Part shown: piece after piece, positions 23,629-35,477 of the stretch
How the letters are laid out: each line of letters begins with the position of its first letter
How positions within the stretch are numbered: position 1 is the stretch's first letter
From: Pycnopodia helianthoides
Lineage: Eukaryota; Echinodermata; Asteroidea; Forcipulatida; Asteriidae
Reading direction: 5' to 3'
DNA: 64,000 nt
Assembly (NCBI GenBank): GCA_032158295.1
Contig: CM063263.1
Location: 10,798,974-10,862,973 of the forward strand
Translations under genes and position numbers: made by a program
Notes under the pieces: generated by a model
Told to the model about the DNA's origin: nothing
Databases searched by the model: none
The model's input: only the letters and a program-made list of their open reading frames with translations

Positions 23629-24689
23629 AGGCGCGCCAATTTCCTCATCACATTCATGTCTTTCACGACGCGATTATATATTTTTTCTCCCTACATCTGC
23701 GTCGTCATGGACAAGGAAACAAGGTAGTCCCGTATTCCCAGTACTGTTCAATCAGACAGTGGGTGTTTGGTCTAACATGCTAAACATTCTAAGCGCAACT
23801 TCAGCTTCTGGAAAATTACGACCGTATACTGTGGCCTTAAAGTTACCAAACGGATCTTTTCTTCTACTTCTTTTGCGCCTTTAAAATGCTTTTTGAAATA
23901 GCGGTGTTTAACCTTTTTTTTAAACATGCTACAGCGAGATGTTTTAATTGTTAGGCTTGAGAGCATCTGCATAAATGGCTTTTTTTAAATAACTAGTTCT
24001 TGTTTTCCTTTATGACTTACGAAACTAATGCAAATTTACATTATTCAGAGAATAGGTTTTAACTATATGAGCCAGTATTTGGTATCGTTCCTGAGCTTTT
24101 CACAGTTCAACTCATCCATATTTTTGTGGCGCTTGAAAGGTTTGTCTTTAGAAAAAAAATGAAGTGTTGTTTCATCCTTTGATTCTCCTGACAGTTGATT
24201 TGTTTTTGTTTATCTCGCGCTCTTCCACGAACAGCGCCCTCATTTGGCAAATACAAACTAAAGCCACTCTTCGAACTGCCGATTGAATCTAAACAATACA
24301 CAATAGTGTACTTGAAATTGGCTAAGACCTAACTTGGGTGTCAGCTTATATCATTCATCTACAATCAAAATATTGCAACTTCATCTGACCTTTAAAATCA
24401 GCCAAGTATGAATGTCCGTGGATTGTCAGTGTCTGATTTACAATGCCTAAGTAACCCCGCACCCGTATCGCCCCGCGGTGATCATAATAATAGGGAGCCC
24501 GGACAGGCTTGCTAAATAATATGCGGATTTCTGTTACATTCGGAATGAAGGAATCCGCGTATGGCGTCATTTCTGTTTTGTCTTCAATGTCTCCTTCGTT
24601 ATGCTCTCTGTTCTTCTCATTGAGTGACGACCGCTGTCGGCACATACTGACATATCTTTAATAATTATTTTTTTAAATTGTTTTAACCG
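23629..24689. other. non-coding; one unexplained minus-strand frame
   Basis: The minus-strand frame 24645-24355 (96 codons) has a mixed, non-repetitive composition with two N-x-T sites (NVT, NQT), but no signal peptide, domain or splice evidence. I do not call it a gene. CTCF-like AGCGCCCT at 24233. Confidence 0.35.
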
Positions 24690-25280
24690 AACACTGGTCA
24701 GCTGATAATGCCATGATATCTTTAAGGGCACTGGACATTATTGGTAATTACTCAAAATAATTGTTAGCATTAAAACTTACTTGGTAACGAGCAATGGAGA
24801 GCTGTTGATAGTATAAAACATTGTGAGAAACGGCTCCCTCTAAAGTAACGTAGTTTTTGAGAAAGAAGTAATTTCTCTTTTTAAAATATTTGAATTGAAA
24901 TCAAGCATCTGAAAACAAACAACCTCGTGTGACAAGGGTGTTTTTTCTTCCATTAATATCTCGCAACTTCGACGACCAATTGAGCTCAAATTTTCCACAG
25001 GTTTGTTATTTTGTGCATACGTTGAGATACACCAAGTGAGAAGACTGGTCTTTGACAACTGCCAAAGGTATCCAGTGTCTTTAAGCTGTACCGTGACGCA
25101 CGTCCTATTATGATAGAGGGAGTGCCAATCGACACCGGTCAGTGATTACGTTAGGAGTGGGCAGGACAAACTCTCACTGCCAGCTTTACTTTTGTGTACA
25201 AAATTGGTATGTCAATATTGTCAATGGTAAATGGAACCAAATTATAAAAAATAAATTAATCTAGCAAACAGATAAGTGCA
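24690..25280 (+). repeat. dispersed repeat family H split by a MITE
   Basis: Family-H sequence (ACTGGTCAGCTGATAATGCC) runs to 24721, is interrupted by the MITE at 24722-25084, and continues as AGCTGTACCGTGACGCACGT to about 25280. The uninterrupted copy at 5565 has CTAA where this copy has the TTAA-flanked insertion. Confidence 0.75.
24722..25084 (+). mobile_element. MITE family 1, nested in repeat H
   Basis: TTAAGGGCACTGGACATT at the left, ATCCAGTGTCTTTAA at the right, TTAA on both sides. The interior is nearly the same as 10169-10558 but lacks a short segment around the GAGACCTC palindrome. Confidence 0.88.
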
Positions 25281-26057
25281 CAGCCACAATCATGGGCACA
25301 CATTTTGTTCGTGCCCAGGCTATGAACAACAGTTTGAAAACCAGTGATTAACAGTTATTTCAATGCTGTTTGTATAATTAACTAACCAGCGCTGTGTGAA
25401 CGAAGAGTAGAAAGTACTCGAGTTTGTCGAATACAAGATCTGCAAAGAGTTACTCAATATTTATGTGTTGTTCATTTTGGTGTCTTTGTAACAAAAAGTG
25501 TGCCCAAGATTGTGGCTGTGCACATAAGCAATAGATTAACCCAGGGATTGCTTGGACATGTGTAAACAACGCACTTAGATACAAACAAATCATTGAACAA
25601 AAATGTAAAAACAAACCCTCTTATTTTGACTTGTAAGCTAGTGCTGTCAATGAACCAGAGAGGCATTGCAACCAAACAGGTCCCTATAGCTGCATAAGGG
25701 TTAATGCGGTGCAACGCAGGGCCTACTCTAGTGATAGGATTGGGATATTACCCGGAATTTGATTTTTTTTGTTTTCCCTCTTCCATGAAATAAATTCATG
25801 TTTCAAATATTTGTTTCCCCCTTTCGACAAAAGATTCCATTTTCATACTCGGTTAAAGGTAACTGGCTCAGGTAGAACTCTAAAAAAAAAAATGACACAA
25901 TTTTCAAAAGTGAGATTTTGATCCTAAATAAATGTAAACTGTCATCACCGCACAACGGCTGACAACAATTTACACATTAAAAAGTAAAAAATTACTAGAA
26001 AATCCGAATTGAAATGTTTTTAAACACGCCTTTGAACGAACTAAGAACCCCTTCCCC

Positions 26058-26088
<31 letters not shown>

Positions 26089-26173
26089 AAAAAAAATGTG
26101 AAAGTAGGCTCAGGGCCTTAAAATTAGTAACAATGTTTTGGTTCTTGTTGCAAACGGCGCCTTTTTTGAAAGT
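25281..26173. other. non-coding, nothing recognised
   Basis: A C-run followed by an A-run (26054-26096) marks low-complexity sequence that may be poorly assembled. GTGCACAGCCACAATC at 25276 and its inverse complement GATTGTGGCTGTGCAC at 25508 form a distant inverted pair. No gene. Confidence 0.5.
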
Positions 26174-26566
26174 TTAAAGGAACATTACAGAATTGGTTTT
26201 GCTAACAAAACAGTTGCTGGCAGTGTAAGCACTCAATGTAATCCACCATATACATAAACTGACAAACCTGTAGAAGTTTGAGATCGATCGGCAACCTGGG
26301 TCACGAGAAAATAGTGAAAAACCGATTACACATTTGCGTGAAATCATATAGATTCAACAAATGAATAAAACGCTCACTGAGCGATAAACTCCAATCGGAA
26401 ATTTAGTTTATTCATTTCTCATCAAATATGGCAATTCAGACAGAAATATTTCAAGGGATGTTTTCAACCATCATCATCATTAGACTGTGTAAGTTTGATG
26501 TAAATCTGTGACCAAAAAGTATTTTTTACAAGTTTTTTTCTTACCAATTCTGTAACGTTCCTTTAA
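26174..26566 (+). mobile_element. MITE family 2 (GGAACATTACAG ends), complete
   Basis: TTAAAGGAACATTACAGAAT at the left and ATTCTGTAACGTTCCTTTAA at the right, TTAA at both ends. The centre holds the hairpin CGCTCACTGAGCG. Five further copies occur: 39868, 47171 (-), 52668, 55561 and 61905 (-). Non-coding. Confidence 0.9.
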
Positions 26567-26606
26567 ATTCGATGAGTGGGTATGGATTATCACCACTTTG
26601 GTTTTT

Positions 26607-26965
26607 ATCATAGGATGGTTTTCAGTGGTTGTCAATGTATTAATGCTGACTTACAGGCAAAATTACAAACAATCTCAATGTTGTCTATTGACAGATACTG
26701 TATCTTATTTTTTTATTTTTACAAGGGTTGTCCCGTAACAGAAACTGTATCTTTTTTAATTTTCACAAGGGTCATAATAAAGATGTGCGTGATAGGTTAG
26801 GTTGGGTCATAGGATGGTTTGCAGTGGTTGTCAATGTATAGGCCTAATGCTGCTTTGTAGTCCAAATTATGAACAACCTCAATGTTGTCTCTTATTGGAA
26901 ACTTTATCTTTTTAATTTCCACAAGAGTCATAATTCAGATGTGCTTGATAAAGAGATATATTGCT
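26607..26965 (+). repeat. tandem duplication, about 199-bp unit
   Basis: CATAGGATGGTTTTCAGTGG at 26609 recurs as CATAGGATGGTTTGCAGTGG at 26808, followed in both by GTTGTCAATGTAT, CTCAATGTTGTCT and CACAAG-GTCATAAT. The first unit also contains an internal short duplication (ACTGTATCTT twice). Confidence 0.85.
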
Positions 26966-27109
26966 AAGGCCTATACTTGCCCGTTACGATTGCCGGGGAG
27001 TGGGCGGGGGCAGCAAAATGGCAACACTTTTTTAGAAAGGTTGGTAATAAAAATTATACGGTGGTTCATAAATAATCGCCATTTCCTGAAGAACTCTTTT
27101 TTTTCATCG

Positions 27110-27508
27110 TTATATCGCCGTACTACTGCAATATTATCGCCGTACTACTGCAATATTATCGCCGTTCTACTGCAATATTATCGCTGTGCTTTTGTGCCGT
27201 ATCGCTGTACTATATTACGTTAATCGCCGTACTATTGCGTTATACCGATGTGTTTATATTCTTTATGTCGCCGTATTTTATTACGATATGTTGCCGTTTT
27301 TGTTGCGTTATATTGCGATATAATGCAACAGTACGGCGATACAAAGCAATAGTACACTTTCGCAATACTACGGTGATTTAGCGCAATACTACGGTGAAAT
27401 AACGCAATAGTACAGCTATACAAAGGAATAGTACAACCGCAATACTACGGTTATTTTACGCAATACTACGGTGATATAACGCAATACTACGGCGATATAA
27501 CGCCTTAA
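27110..27508. repeat. inverted array of 22-bp units (large imperfect palindrome)
   Basis: The left arm (27110-27305) has about nine units of the type TCGCCGTACTACTGCAATAT; the first three are almost identical. The right arm (27325-27508) has the same unit in inverse complement (CGCAATACTACGGTGATATA). The arms meet at TTGCGTTATAT and ATATAATGCAA around 27311-27336. Not coding. Confidence 0.9.
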
Positions 27509-28700
27509 AAAACATGATTCTGTAGGAATTGGCAAAAACGAGCAACCGTAGAAAGAACATCCAGTATCTGATGCTACCGCGGACTTTTCTCAGGCTTACA
27601 AACCTTCAAACCGTGCCCCCCCCCCCTTCATTCCTTCCCTCCACGCCTCCATTTGAGCATGGCGAGAGGTACCGCTAAACTAAACATACCTGATTATTGT
27701 GACTGCACAAGCTACTGGTGGGTAGAAACTCCTGTTTATCTGAGCAGAGGGAAGGGGTCAAGACCTTGTGGGGGCGTTCTGAACATTTGTGATAGTTCAC
27801 AAAATCATAGGTCAACAAACAAAACCCCAACAGGGGGTCGTTTTTGGTTCGGACTTAATGTAGTTCTTTGACATAAAACATCAGTCTTCACTGCATCTTT
27901 TTTAGAACACCGTTAACCTGGGCTCGATTTGACAAAGCCCCAAGATTGATCTTAACTGAAACTCAATCTTAGTTGCTAGGCAGAGTGTGATGTCACAGGG
28001 TGATACTGACAACTCATCTTGAGGTGACACCGTTTTCACGAAGTGCACCACGGCCACAAAAATTGTGTTTGGAGAAAATCGTGTTTGAAGTTTAACTGCT
28101 GTGAAAATGTTATTAGTGAGTAGATTTGTTGGTCAATCGTACCCTTATTAATATTCACAAAATTCGACCCATGCCAAAAAGCCCAATTTCTGCGATCACT
28201 TTTTGCGGGCACCTCCCCCGATGCTACCCGATACTGTCGGGTAGGGCGCAGCGTGGCAAGTGGTTGATCACATGGGCATGCCATGCCAGTCGCAACCAAT
28301 CGCGGGTATGCTTAGAGGGGCTGATTTCAAGTCACGGTATCCAGGTCAATGTAAAACACTGGGCTACAGGCTGTCCCACCCCCCCCCCATCATGTTATTA
28401 AGCTTTGCCCGAATTAGGAACCTACAGAAGATTAAAGTGACATGGTTCTCCCCCCACAGCCACCACCCCTCCCCAGGGCCCGAAGCGCAAAAGTAGCTAA
28501 GCACAACAAAATTTACGCTTGCCAAATTAAGGTTACCAGCCAAAACACCATATCCCCAGCGTCATTTCTGACTGGTATCCTGCTTATTGTTGCTAAGCGT
28601 GCTCTTGTTTGGTTTTTACCCATACACCAATGTGTGTAAAGCACTGTTTAATCAGTACTTTCCCGAATCCTGTGAAAAAAAATCCACTGCCATATTACTC
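27509..28700. other. non-coding, nothing recognised
   Basis: C-runs (27617-27626 and 28380-28388) and GTTTTCACGAAG at 28030. A short GGGTAGC-type inverted motif lies at 28218-28245. No gene-like frame. Confidence 0.45.
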
Positions 28701-28767
28701 TGTGGGATTCGAACCCAAGACCTTTGCCATTCTAGAGTAAATATCTCACCACTAGACCCCTGTAGGT
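28701..28767 (-). repeat. tRNA-like SINE head, minus strand
   Basis: On the minus strand it reads AGGGGTCTAGTGGTGAGATA, then GGGTTCGAATCCCACA, i.e. A-box-like and B-box-like blocks at tRNA spacing. No CCA-end context, and it is in an isolated position; it is a SINE relic rather than a tRNA gene. Confidence 0.6.
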
Positions 28768-29387
28768 TCAAATTCAGAATACTGCTAACCTACCCCGACG
28801 ACATCGTTTTAAGAAATAACTAAACGAGAGAAAAGGGCTTTCTGCGCTCCTATTTTCCTGCCGGTAAACACAACATTGTTAACATGTAGCTCCATGGCAA
28901 GGGGACTGATACGGGCGATCAAGTTACCGGCCACAAAGTCTGATGCAAATGCGGCTTTTGTCGACTTGTCTCCCCCTTTAGTTGGCCTGAAGTCTGTAAC
29001 ATGAGCCTGAAATTAGGTATTCTGTATACGTAGGCACTTTTTGAATCATGTTCCATGCGGGTAAGTACTGGGCCACGTTTCCAGTCCCTTGGGTTCGTAT
29101 CTAATCACAAGTCTCAATTTTATTAATCTGATTAATGTGAATATTTAATTTTCTTCAGGCAAGTTTTAAGTCAATTTCCTGGTCCTTGGAGCAAATCTCA
29201 ATTCAGGCCTATGTGCAGGGGGAGGTCTCGGGTCAAGTTTATCGCCAGGCTCTGAGGGTAGATTCCACTATAAGTTTCAATTTATTCGAGGCGAATCTTT
29301 ACTAAAGTAATCCGTTTCCCATGGGGAGAGTCTTATAAATCAAGCGTCAATAATGTCATGTTAGCAACGTTCCTCTCCAAAAAAAAA

Positions 29388-29657
29388 TCGAGTTAGCTAA
29401 ACCGTCTCGAAGGAATTTTGGTTCTACTTACAAGACGTTTGCCGAACAATTATCTTCAATATTATAAACGGAGACAGGTCAGACTTTTCAAAACTTGAGA
29501 AAATTGATTTGCCAATTGTCTATTCGAGTTAGCTAAACCGTCTCGAAGGAATTTTGGTTCTACTTACAAGACATTTGCCGAACAATTATCTTCAATATTA
29601 TAAACGGAGACAGGTCAGACTTTTCAAAACTTGAGAAAATTGATTTGCCAATTGTCT
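29388..29657 (+). repeat. near-perfect tandem duplication, 136-bp unit
   Basis: TCGAGTTAGCTAAACCGTCT starts at 29388 and again at 29524. The two units differ at one visible place (GACGTTTGCC against GACATTTGCC). A duplication this clean is recent or polymorphic. Confidence 0.95.
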
Positions 29658-29689
29658 GTACGCTGCACTTTTCAAGATATTAAAGGGGT

Positions 29690-30010
29690 GCGATGCCTTC
29701 TGATTCGGCGCTTCGGGCTATAAAAAGCGTTTGTTATGGAATGTATATATGGCCAGAAAGACATTAAAAAAACTATAATATGGTGATTCACGTACAATTT
29801 CCCTTGAAAATGTGTGGTTTCTGTTAATTTTTTATGACAGAGGGTCCGCCAATTTTCCCAAAATGGGGCCGTTAATTGTTATGAAGGTCCGCTATGATTC
29901 CAAAGGCACGTATTTTCACTTGTTTACCAACACCTAATTATCTCTTTTAGGTGGTTACATGAACTAAGGATAAGGAGAAATTCCAAACAGCTAGATGTTT
30001 GCCCCTTTAA
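29690..30010 (+). mobile_element. MITE family 3 (AAAGGGG ends)
   Basis: TTAAAGGGGTGCGATGCCTT at the left and TTTGCCCCTTTAA at the right with TTAA on both sides. The start GATGCCTTCTGATTCGGCGC and GGGCTATAAAAAGCG match 45560 and, inverted, 41381 and 37809. Confidence 0.7.
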
Positions 30011-30211
30011 AGGTAAAACAAACCTTGCCCACGAAATGATGACGTTTTCTAGCACGTAAAAAAAAGAAGAAAAGTATTCAGAGAGGAAGACTATTATTGG
30101 GAAAAACCCACACAACATTGCTGCCCTCTTTGTGTGGCCCACCCTTTTTTACATATTTTTTTTAATACAGGAATACAACATTAGGTAAAAATTATGCTGT
30201 GGCAATTTTAC

Positions 30212-30402
30212 TGCGTGTCTTTGGCCGAGCGGTCAAGCGCACTGGATTCAAGCTCTGGTGTTTCTGACCAGCAGAGTGTGGGTTCCAGTTCCGGTGTGAT
30301 ATTTTGTGTCCTTAATAGCGAGACACTTTTACAATTATTGCTTCGTCCTTCGCTTGGGACGTAAGGCCGTGGGTCCCTTGTGCTGTGCAAACTTGCATGA
30401 AC
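30212..30402 (+). repeat. SINE family A, 3' truncated
   Basis: GCGTGTCTTTGGCCGAGCGG head with clear A-box, CAAGCTCTGGTGTTTCTGAC, GTGTGGGTTCCAGTTCC (mutated B-box), then GCTTCGTCCTTCGCTTGGGA. It ends in TGAATAAATGAACAAAC-type A-rich sequence. Confidence 0.8.
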
Positions 30403-32694
30403 ACAAAATGAATAAATGAACAAACAACACAAATTGCACTTATTAAATACAAACAGGTTGGATTTCGACTAATTGCAACATTTCATCGTGAAAAGAGTAA
30501 CAAAACAAACTTAGGCAAAATCTAGTACTCGATACCTAAACTTACCCAAACGTTATACAGCCTCATAAACCATGCAGGGTTAGAGCGAAGTCGGTCGGGG
30601 TGGGATGCTACCTCAGCGCGGTCCGTGAACTCCAAGACAATTACGACTCACTCAATTTTAGCTGACCAAGTATCCCCCCCCAACCACTTGTTTCAAGTGG
30701 GGGAGAAAGTTCCCAATTTGCGGAGGATAAAAAGACTGATTAAAAAAGAGAGAGAGAGAGAAGATTTGTTTTCTCTCGCTGTATGGTGTGAAATAAACCA
30801 GAGATGATTCCAACAGCTGAGCGCTAGATTTACTCGTCTTGGTCACAACAGCTTCTTCTAAAAAAACACACGGCAGCTTTCACATGATGGCACTCGCCCG
30901 GCACTTCAAACCCATTTTTTGCTGTAGAGCGAACTAACTCCGGGATGACTATCCGCTATTTTAGCTCATCGCTATACTGGATTTTTGATATAAATTAAAT
31001 GGGAACAAATGGAAAATCCCGGCAGTGTGTATTATACACAGTGGCTTGATGTAATAATAACTCTTGGCGGTGTTTCGGAATATTGCATTATGGTCTCCGA
31101 TGTCGGCTGGTACTAATCACCGCCCGTGGTTGATGCATGCACGGCAGTCAACTTTCTACTACATCCCACTTCTGGGTCAATCTATTCACAACTCTTCTCT
31201 GACCTTTGACCCAATACTTCTGGGACGTGGACGCTGATGTGATGTATTGTTCCTATTTGGCGAAGTTGGTCGTGTAAACGATGCTTCATCATTTTGTAAA
31301 ACAAAAACATAATCTTCCCCAAAAAAACTGTCATGCATTGTGGAAGGTTACAATTTTAATTTATTTTTTAATTATCTTTTCATTATCAATTTCATGAGTA
31401 TCAATTTTTAATGAGTATGAATAATTTAAGATTGATATATATATTCTACAACTGAAACTCTATATCAACGAATTAAAATAAAACAATCAAACTGGAGGAC
31501 ATTGTTTTCTATATTAACAGAAACGTATTTCGTTGTTAATATGTTATAGTATTTGTACCATTACGTATTTATTGTATGTAGCTTGAATTTTAGTCTTAAA
31601 TATTGTTATTTTTGTTGTTGTTGATTTGTTTCGATTTATTTATCTGTTATATGTTTATTTGTTATTTTATTTTTTTTGGGGGGGGGGATTGGGGCTCTGG
31701 AAAACAGGTACATTAGATATATGATCAAATAAAAGAACATACATATAAATAAACAAACAAATAAATGAATACATAAACAAACAAACGAATAAACGAAATC
31801 TTCTACAACCTGAAAAATATCTTAGGATATACAGGACATTGTATGAATAATTTTAAAGTCAACTTATCCCGTTGGAAGATTTCAAAATAACTGCATGTAG
31901 AGTAGAATAAAAGTGTAACTACGTTTTCGTTTCGATCTGGGGAAACAATATTGTGGTCTTAGAAAGAAATTAGGGTCTAATTGATTGACTACAGAAATGA
32001 CCATGTTGTTTTCCTTACAGAAAAGATACAAGATAAGCCGATCAGTCAAAGACAAAACATAATTCGAGTTTGAGACTGATGATTGAAAACATCGCACCTG
32101 ACCACTCCTCCAAAATAACTTTTGCCGTCTGAAATATCATAAAAAATCACGAAAAACAGCATTTTTGAAGACACCCGAACAACCATTGATTGCTTCAAAA
32201 TTAAATAACGCTCAATCTAAACGTACACAAAATCACTGACAAAACATAAAGGAGAAAGGGTTTTGTAAACAAATGTCACTTAAACTAAACGAAATTTTAA
32301 AGAGGGGCTCTAATGTCAAATTTGTGATCCAATCCTTTTCAAGTAAAGAGCATCCACGGGACTCTATTTATTAGGAAACTGGTGCTTACATATTAAACTC
32401 ACTTTGAGATTAGATCCCCGCTTTTGACTTTAAAATCTGAATAATCGGCAGCCAAAGTGCAAAGATAATTTTCTGATTTTCTGATTGACGGTTCTTAAAA
32501 TTATCTGGTTAATTACAGGCAACTACAAGCACAAGCTCGTTAAAAGCAGTCAGCCATTCAGGTGGAACTATTCAGCACCATTCAGCACGAACTTCGTACC
32601 AGGTAAGCTTTACATTTTACAGTGTGTAGCTCAGTGTGTAGGCACGTTGTCATACAGCACATGCTGACATATTTTTGATATTTCCATAGTTGTC
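30403..32694. other. non-coding, nothing recognised
   Basis: AT-rich, with a T-run next to a G-run (31671-31688) and an AAACAAATAAA-rich patch (31745-31795). No gene-like frame. Confidence 0.5.
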
Positions 32695-33236
32695 TTAAAG
32701 ACACTGGGGTCGATTTCACAAAACTCTTCCTAACTTAGGACTAGTCCTAGGCAATGCTAAGAGATAGGACTAGTCCTAAGTACCGATCCTAACTTAGGAC
32801 TAGTCCTATCTCTTAGCATTGCCTAGGACTAGTCCTAAGTTAGGAAGAGTTTTGTGAAATCGACCCCTGGACACCTTTGGCAATATTGTCAAAGACCAGT
32901 CTTCTCACTTATCTCAACTATTGCACAAACTAACAAACCTGTGAAAATTTGAACTCAATTGGTCGTCGAAGTTGCGGGTTAATAATGGAAGAAAAAACAC
33001 CCTTGTCACACGAAGTTGTGTGCTCTCAGATGCTTGATTTCGAGACCTCACGCGTGATCTGAGGTCTCAAAATCAATTCAAATAAATTACTTCTTTCTCA
33101 AAAACTACGTTACTTCAGAGGGAGCCGTTTCTCACACTGTTTTATACTATCCACAACTCTCCATTGCTCGTTAACAAGTAAGTTTTTAGGCTGAAAATTA
33201 TTTTGAGTAATTACCAATAGTGTCCAGTGCCTTTAA
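32695..33236 (-). mobile_element. MITE family 1, minus orientation, with nested fold-back
   Basis: TTAA at 32695 and 33233. In minus orientation it follows the 10169 copy closely. The 160-bp hairpin element at 32707-32866 sits 8 bp inside its end, so this MITE was in place before the hairpin. Confidence 0.9.
32707..32866. mobile_element. 160-bp near-perfect fold-back element
   Basis: Arms 32707-32781 and 32792-32866 are 75-nt exact inverse complements around a 10-nt loop. Ends are GGGTCGATTTCACAAAACTC. It is flanked by CTG at 32704-32706 and 32867-32869, a 3-bp target duplication; removing one CTG and the element restores GACACTGGACACC of MITE family 1. The arms are built from GGACTAGTCC palindromes. 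Confidence 0.95.
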
Positions 33237-33239
33237 ACC

Positions 33240-33490
33240 ACATCGGTACATACTGGTCAGCTCGTGCCATTATAGAGCTGGACCGTGCCGCACGTATTAG
33301 AGCAAAAGGGGACGGCGAACAACATGGGACAGTGGTTTGGTTTCAGAAAGGGCAGGACAAAAACTCTGCCAGCATCTTCTGTGTACAAAAATCGGTCTGT
33401 CGATCGTCAATGGTAGATGAACCAAATTATAAAAAATCAATTATCTAAGCGAACAACTAAGCTTAGATTTACCCAGGCAATAACAGGACA
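33240..33490 (+). repeat. dispersed repeat family H (copy 3)
   Basis: CATACTGGTCAGCTCGTGCC, GAGCTGGACCGTGCCGCACG, AACTCTGCCAGCATC and ATGAACCAAATTATAAAAAA match the 5565 and 24690 copies. It abuts a MITE family 1 end, as does the 24690 copy. Confidence 0.7.
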
Positions 33491-34162
33491 CGCAAACAAC
33501 AAACTTAAATAAAGAAATCGTTGAAAGAAAGAAAATAACTTTTAGCCTACGGAAAAAAAGCTTGGAAGAAGCATGTGCGCTGACAACGTCAGGGAGTTAC
33601 GTTTGTCCCAATTAGGTGCCCTCGTTTGAGGGTTTTTTAACAGTCTCTGTCTATTTTTGACACATTTATCCATGCAGACTTTATGTCTTACAACAAAATG
33701 ATTTATCACCTATGCTCGTAACTACTGCGGTAACGGCTGATATTTTATTACCGGTAGGGCCTATATGGATCATGTTGAAGCTGTTTCCACTTTCAAATCT
33801 CAACTGTCAAATCAATCATCATCGAAACATATGTGCGATTTCCATTTTGATGGGAATGTGGAGTCCCGTCTCGATGCATATGGAGAGAAGACGATTAAAG
33901 GCTCCGATATGGTAATTGAAAATATTGAAAATATTGAAAAACACTGGTACATTCAATGTGCAGTTAATTGGCTTTGATGGTTTAAAAAAAATGTATGGTG
34001 GCTGTGAAGTGCCATTTTGCAGGCTCACGATCATACCAAACTGCAAGTTATCTCTTGTACAGTTGCGTAACCAGAGGGAAAAGGGATGGTGGTAGCATCC
34101 CCCACTCAGAACCTTTGACCCCACCCCCTTTAGACCACCCCCATGCGATTTGAAATGAGCTC
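33491..34162. other. non-coding, nothing recognised
   Basis: No gene-like frame or shared repeat. AATATTGAAAATATTGAAAA direct words lie at about 33919. Confidence 0.45.
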
Positions 34163-34392
34163 CGTAGCCTAGTTATCTTGGGGAGACAACATCCTCCTCT
34201 CAGGGTGTCGTCCGGAGATGAAATAATATCAGGAAGACGACATACTATACTTTCAGGATGTCGTCATTACGAGATAAAATCAATCTCAGCATGTCGTCAT
34301 CTTGCGTTCACGATGTCATCATTGACAAGCAGTCAAAATTGTCTCAGGATCTCAACAAGATGGATGGCACTTCCAGAGCACCGTAGATACGT
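34163..34392 (+). repeat. GATGTCGTC-type dispersed repeat
   Basis: Repeated AGGATGTCGTC and GACGACAT words with GAGATAA spacers. It ends GGATGGCACTTCCAGAGCAC-CGTAG, as the fold-back element at 42661-43137 does. A more diverged piece is at 41035-41160. Confidence 0.7.
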
Positions 34393-35477
34393 AATGTACC
34401 GGGCGGCGTTCCATACCAAACTTGAATGATGTCGAACTCTACACAGAGCCATATCACATTGATCAATGTTGAAAACTCAATCATCGGAGGGACGCTCTGT
34501 TCCTCGTTCACTCGGTGTTCTGTTTAACCACGTCTTCTCCATTAAGGAGACGGGAGTAAACCCACCGGTTTATTTTGAAAAGAAGTAAACAATGCTCTAC
34601 GTATAAACACAGACACCGGGATATATGATTCGTTTCTAAGCCCCCCCCCCCCGCCCCCCCCCCCTTTTCGGGGAAGGAAATCGTCTCTAGAGTTTTAGGT
34701 CAATTTATCACCATTTCCGTCGTCTTCGCGGTACACACGCCATCAGTGAGTAAAAAGAACTGTAATCAATAATGATAATACACAACGTGATGATGAAAAC
34801 AATGTGCAGTGTTCAAAATTAGTAACTTTTATCAGGAGGAAGTAAGTTGCTGATGGTAATCCGAGAGTTTGGGTTTGTATAAAGTTGGTGCCGGTCCCAA
34901 TCATTAGGGGGTGTCTTTTGGCTTAATTGCACAAACTTTCGCGGCAATCAAAATGTTAATTAAACTTTGGCATAGGTGTTTTGAATGATTAACCGTGCAC
35001 AAGCCGTCCATATAAACAAAGCTCGGATCCTTTCTTTCTTGATAAAAAAAAAAAAACTTCCATTTTGCTGTTTAAACGCTCATGTTATGATCATGTTTAT
35101 CAACTGTGCATGAGTCTTGCGGTTCTTGCAGGTGTCTAGAACGAGAAAACAACTCAAACGATGGCAATGATTTACTGTGAGCTCAAATCTTCTTTTTCAA
35201 TTATATTCAAGAAATTATTGAAAGTATAAATACGATTTCAATGTTGATATACTACACACATTTTGTAAAAAACTAACTGTGAAACAAAATTTTAACTTTG
35301 GACGAGGATGCTTGTGTGTTTTGTTTGTTTTTGTTTTTGTTTTGTTTTGTTGTTGTTTTTTGTTTTGTTGTTGTTTTTTTGTTTTTTTTTTTTTTGGGGG
35401 GGGGGGTTTAAGACCATTTGCCAATAACGCAAACATTCGGGGAAACAGGTTTAAAAGACGGGGCAGAGTATGCTGTT
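34393..35477. other. non-coding, low complexity
   Basis: C-run (34640-34663), A-run (35045-35056), and a TTTTG/TTG tract ending in T13 and G10 (35317-35406). No gene. The frames across the TTTTG tract are artefacts. Confidence 0.55.

Noticed and set aside
24355..24645. 96-codon minus-strand frame with N-glycosylation sites
   Set aside because: No signal peptide, domain or splice context. Composition alone is not enough to call a gene.
26054..26096. C-run/A-run junction as poly(A) tail of a retrocopy
   Set aside because: No gene-like sequence precedes it on either strand and no target duplication is visible.
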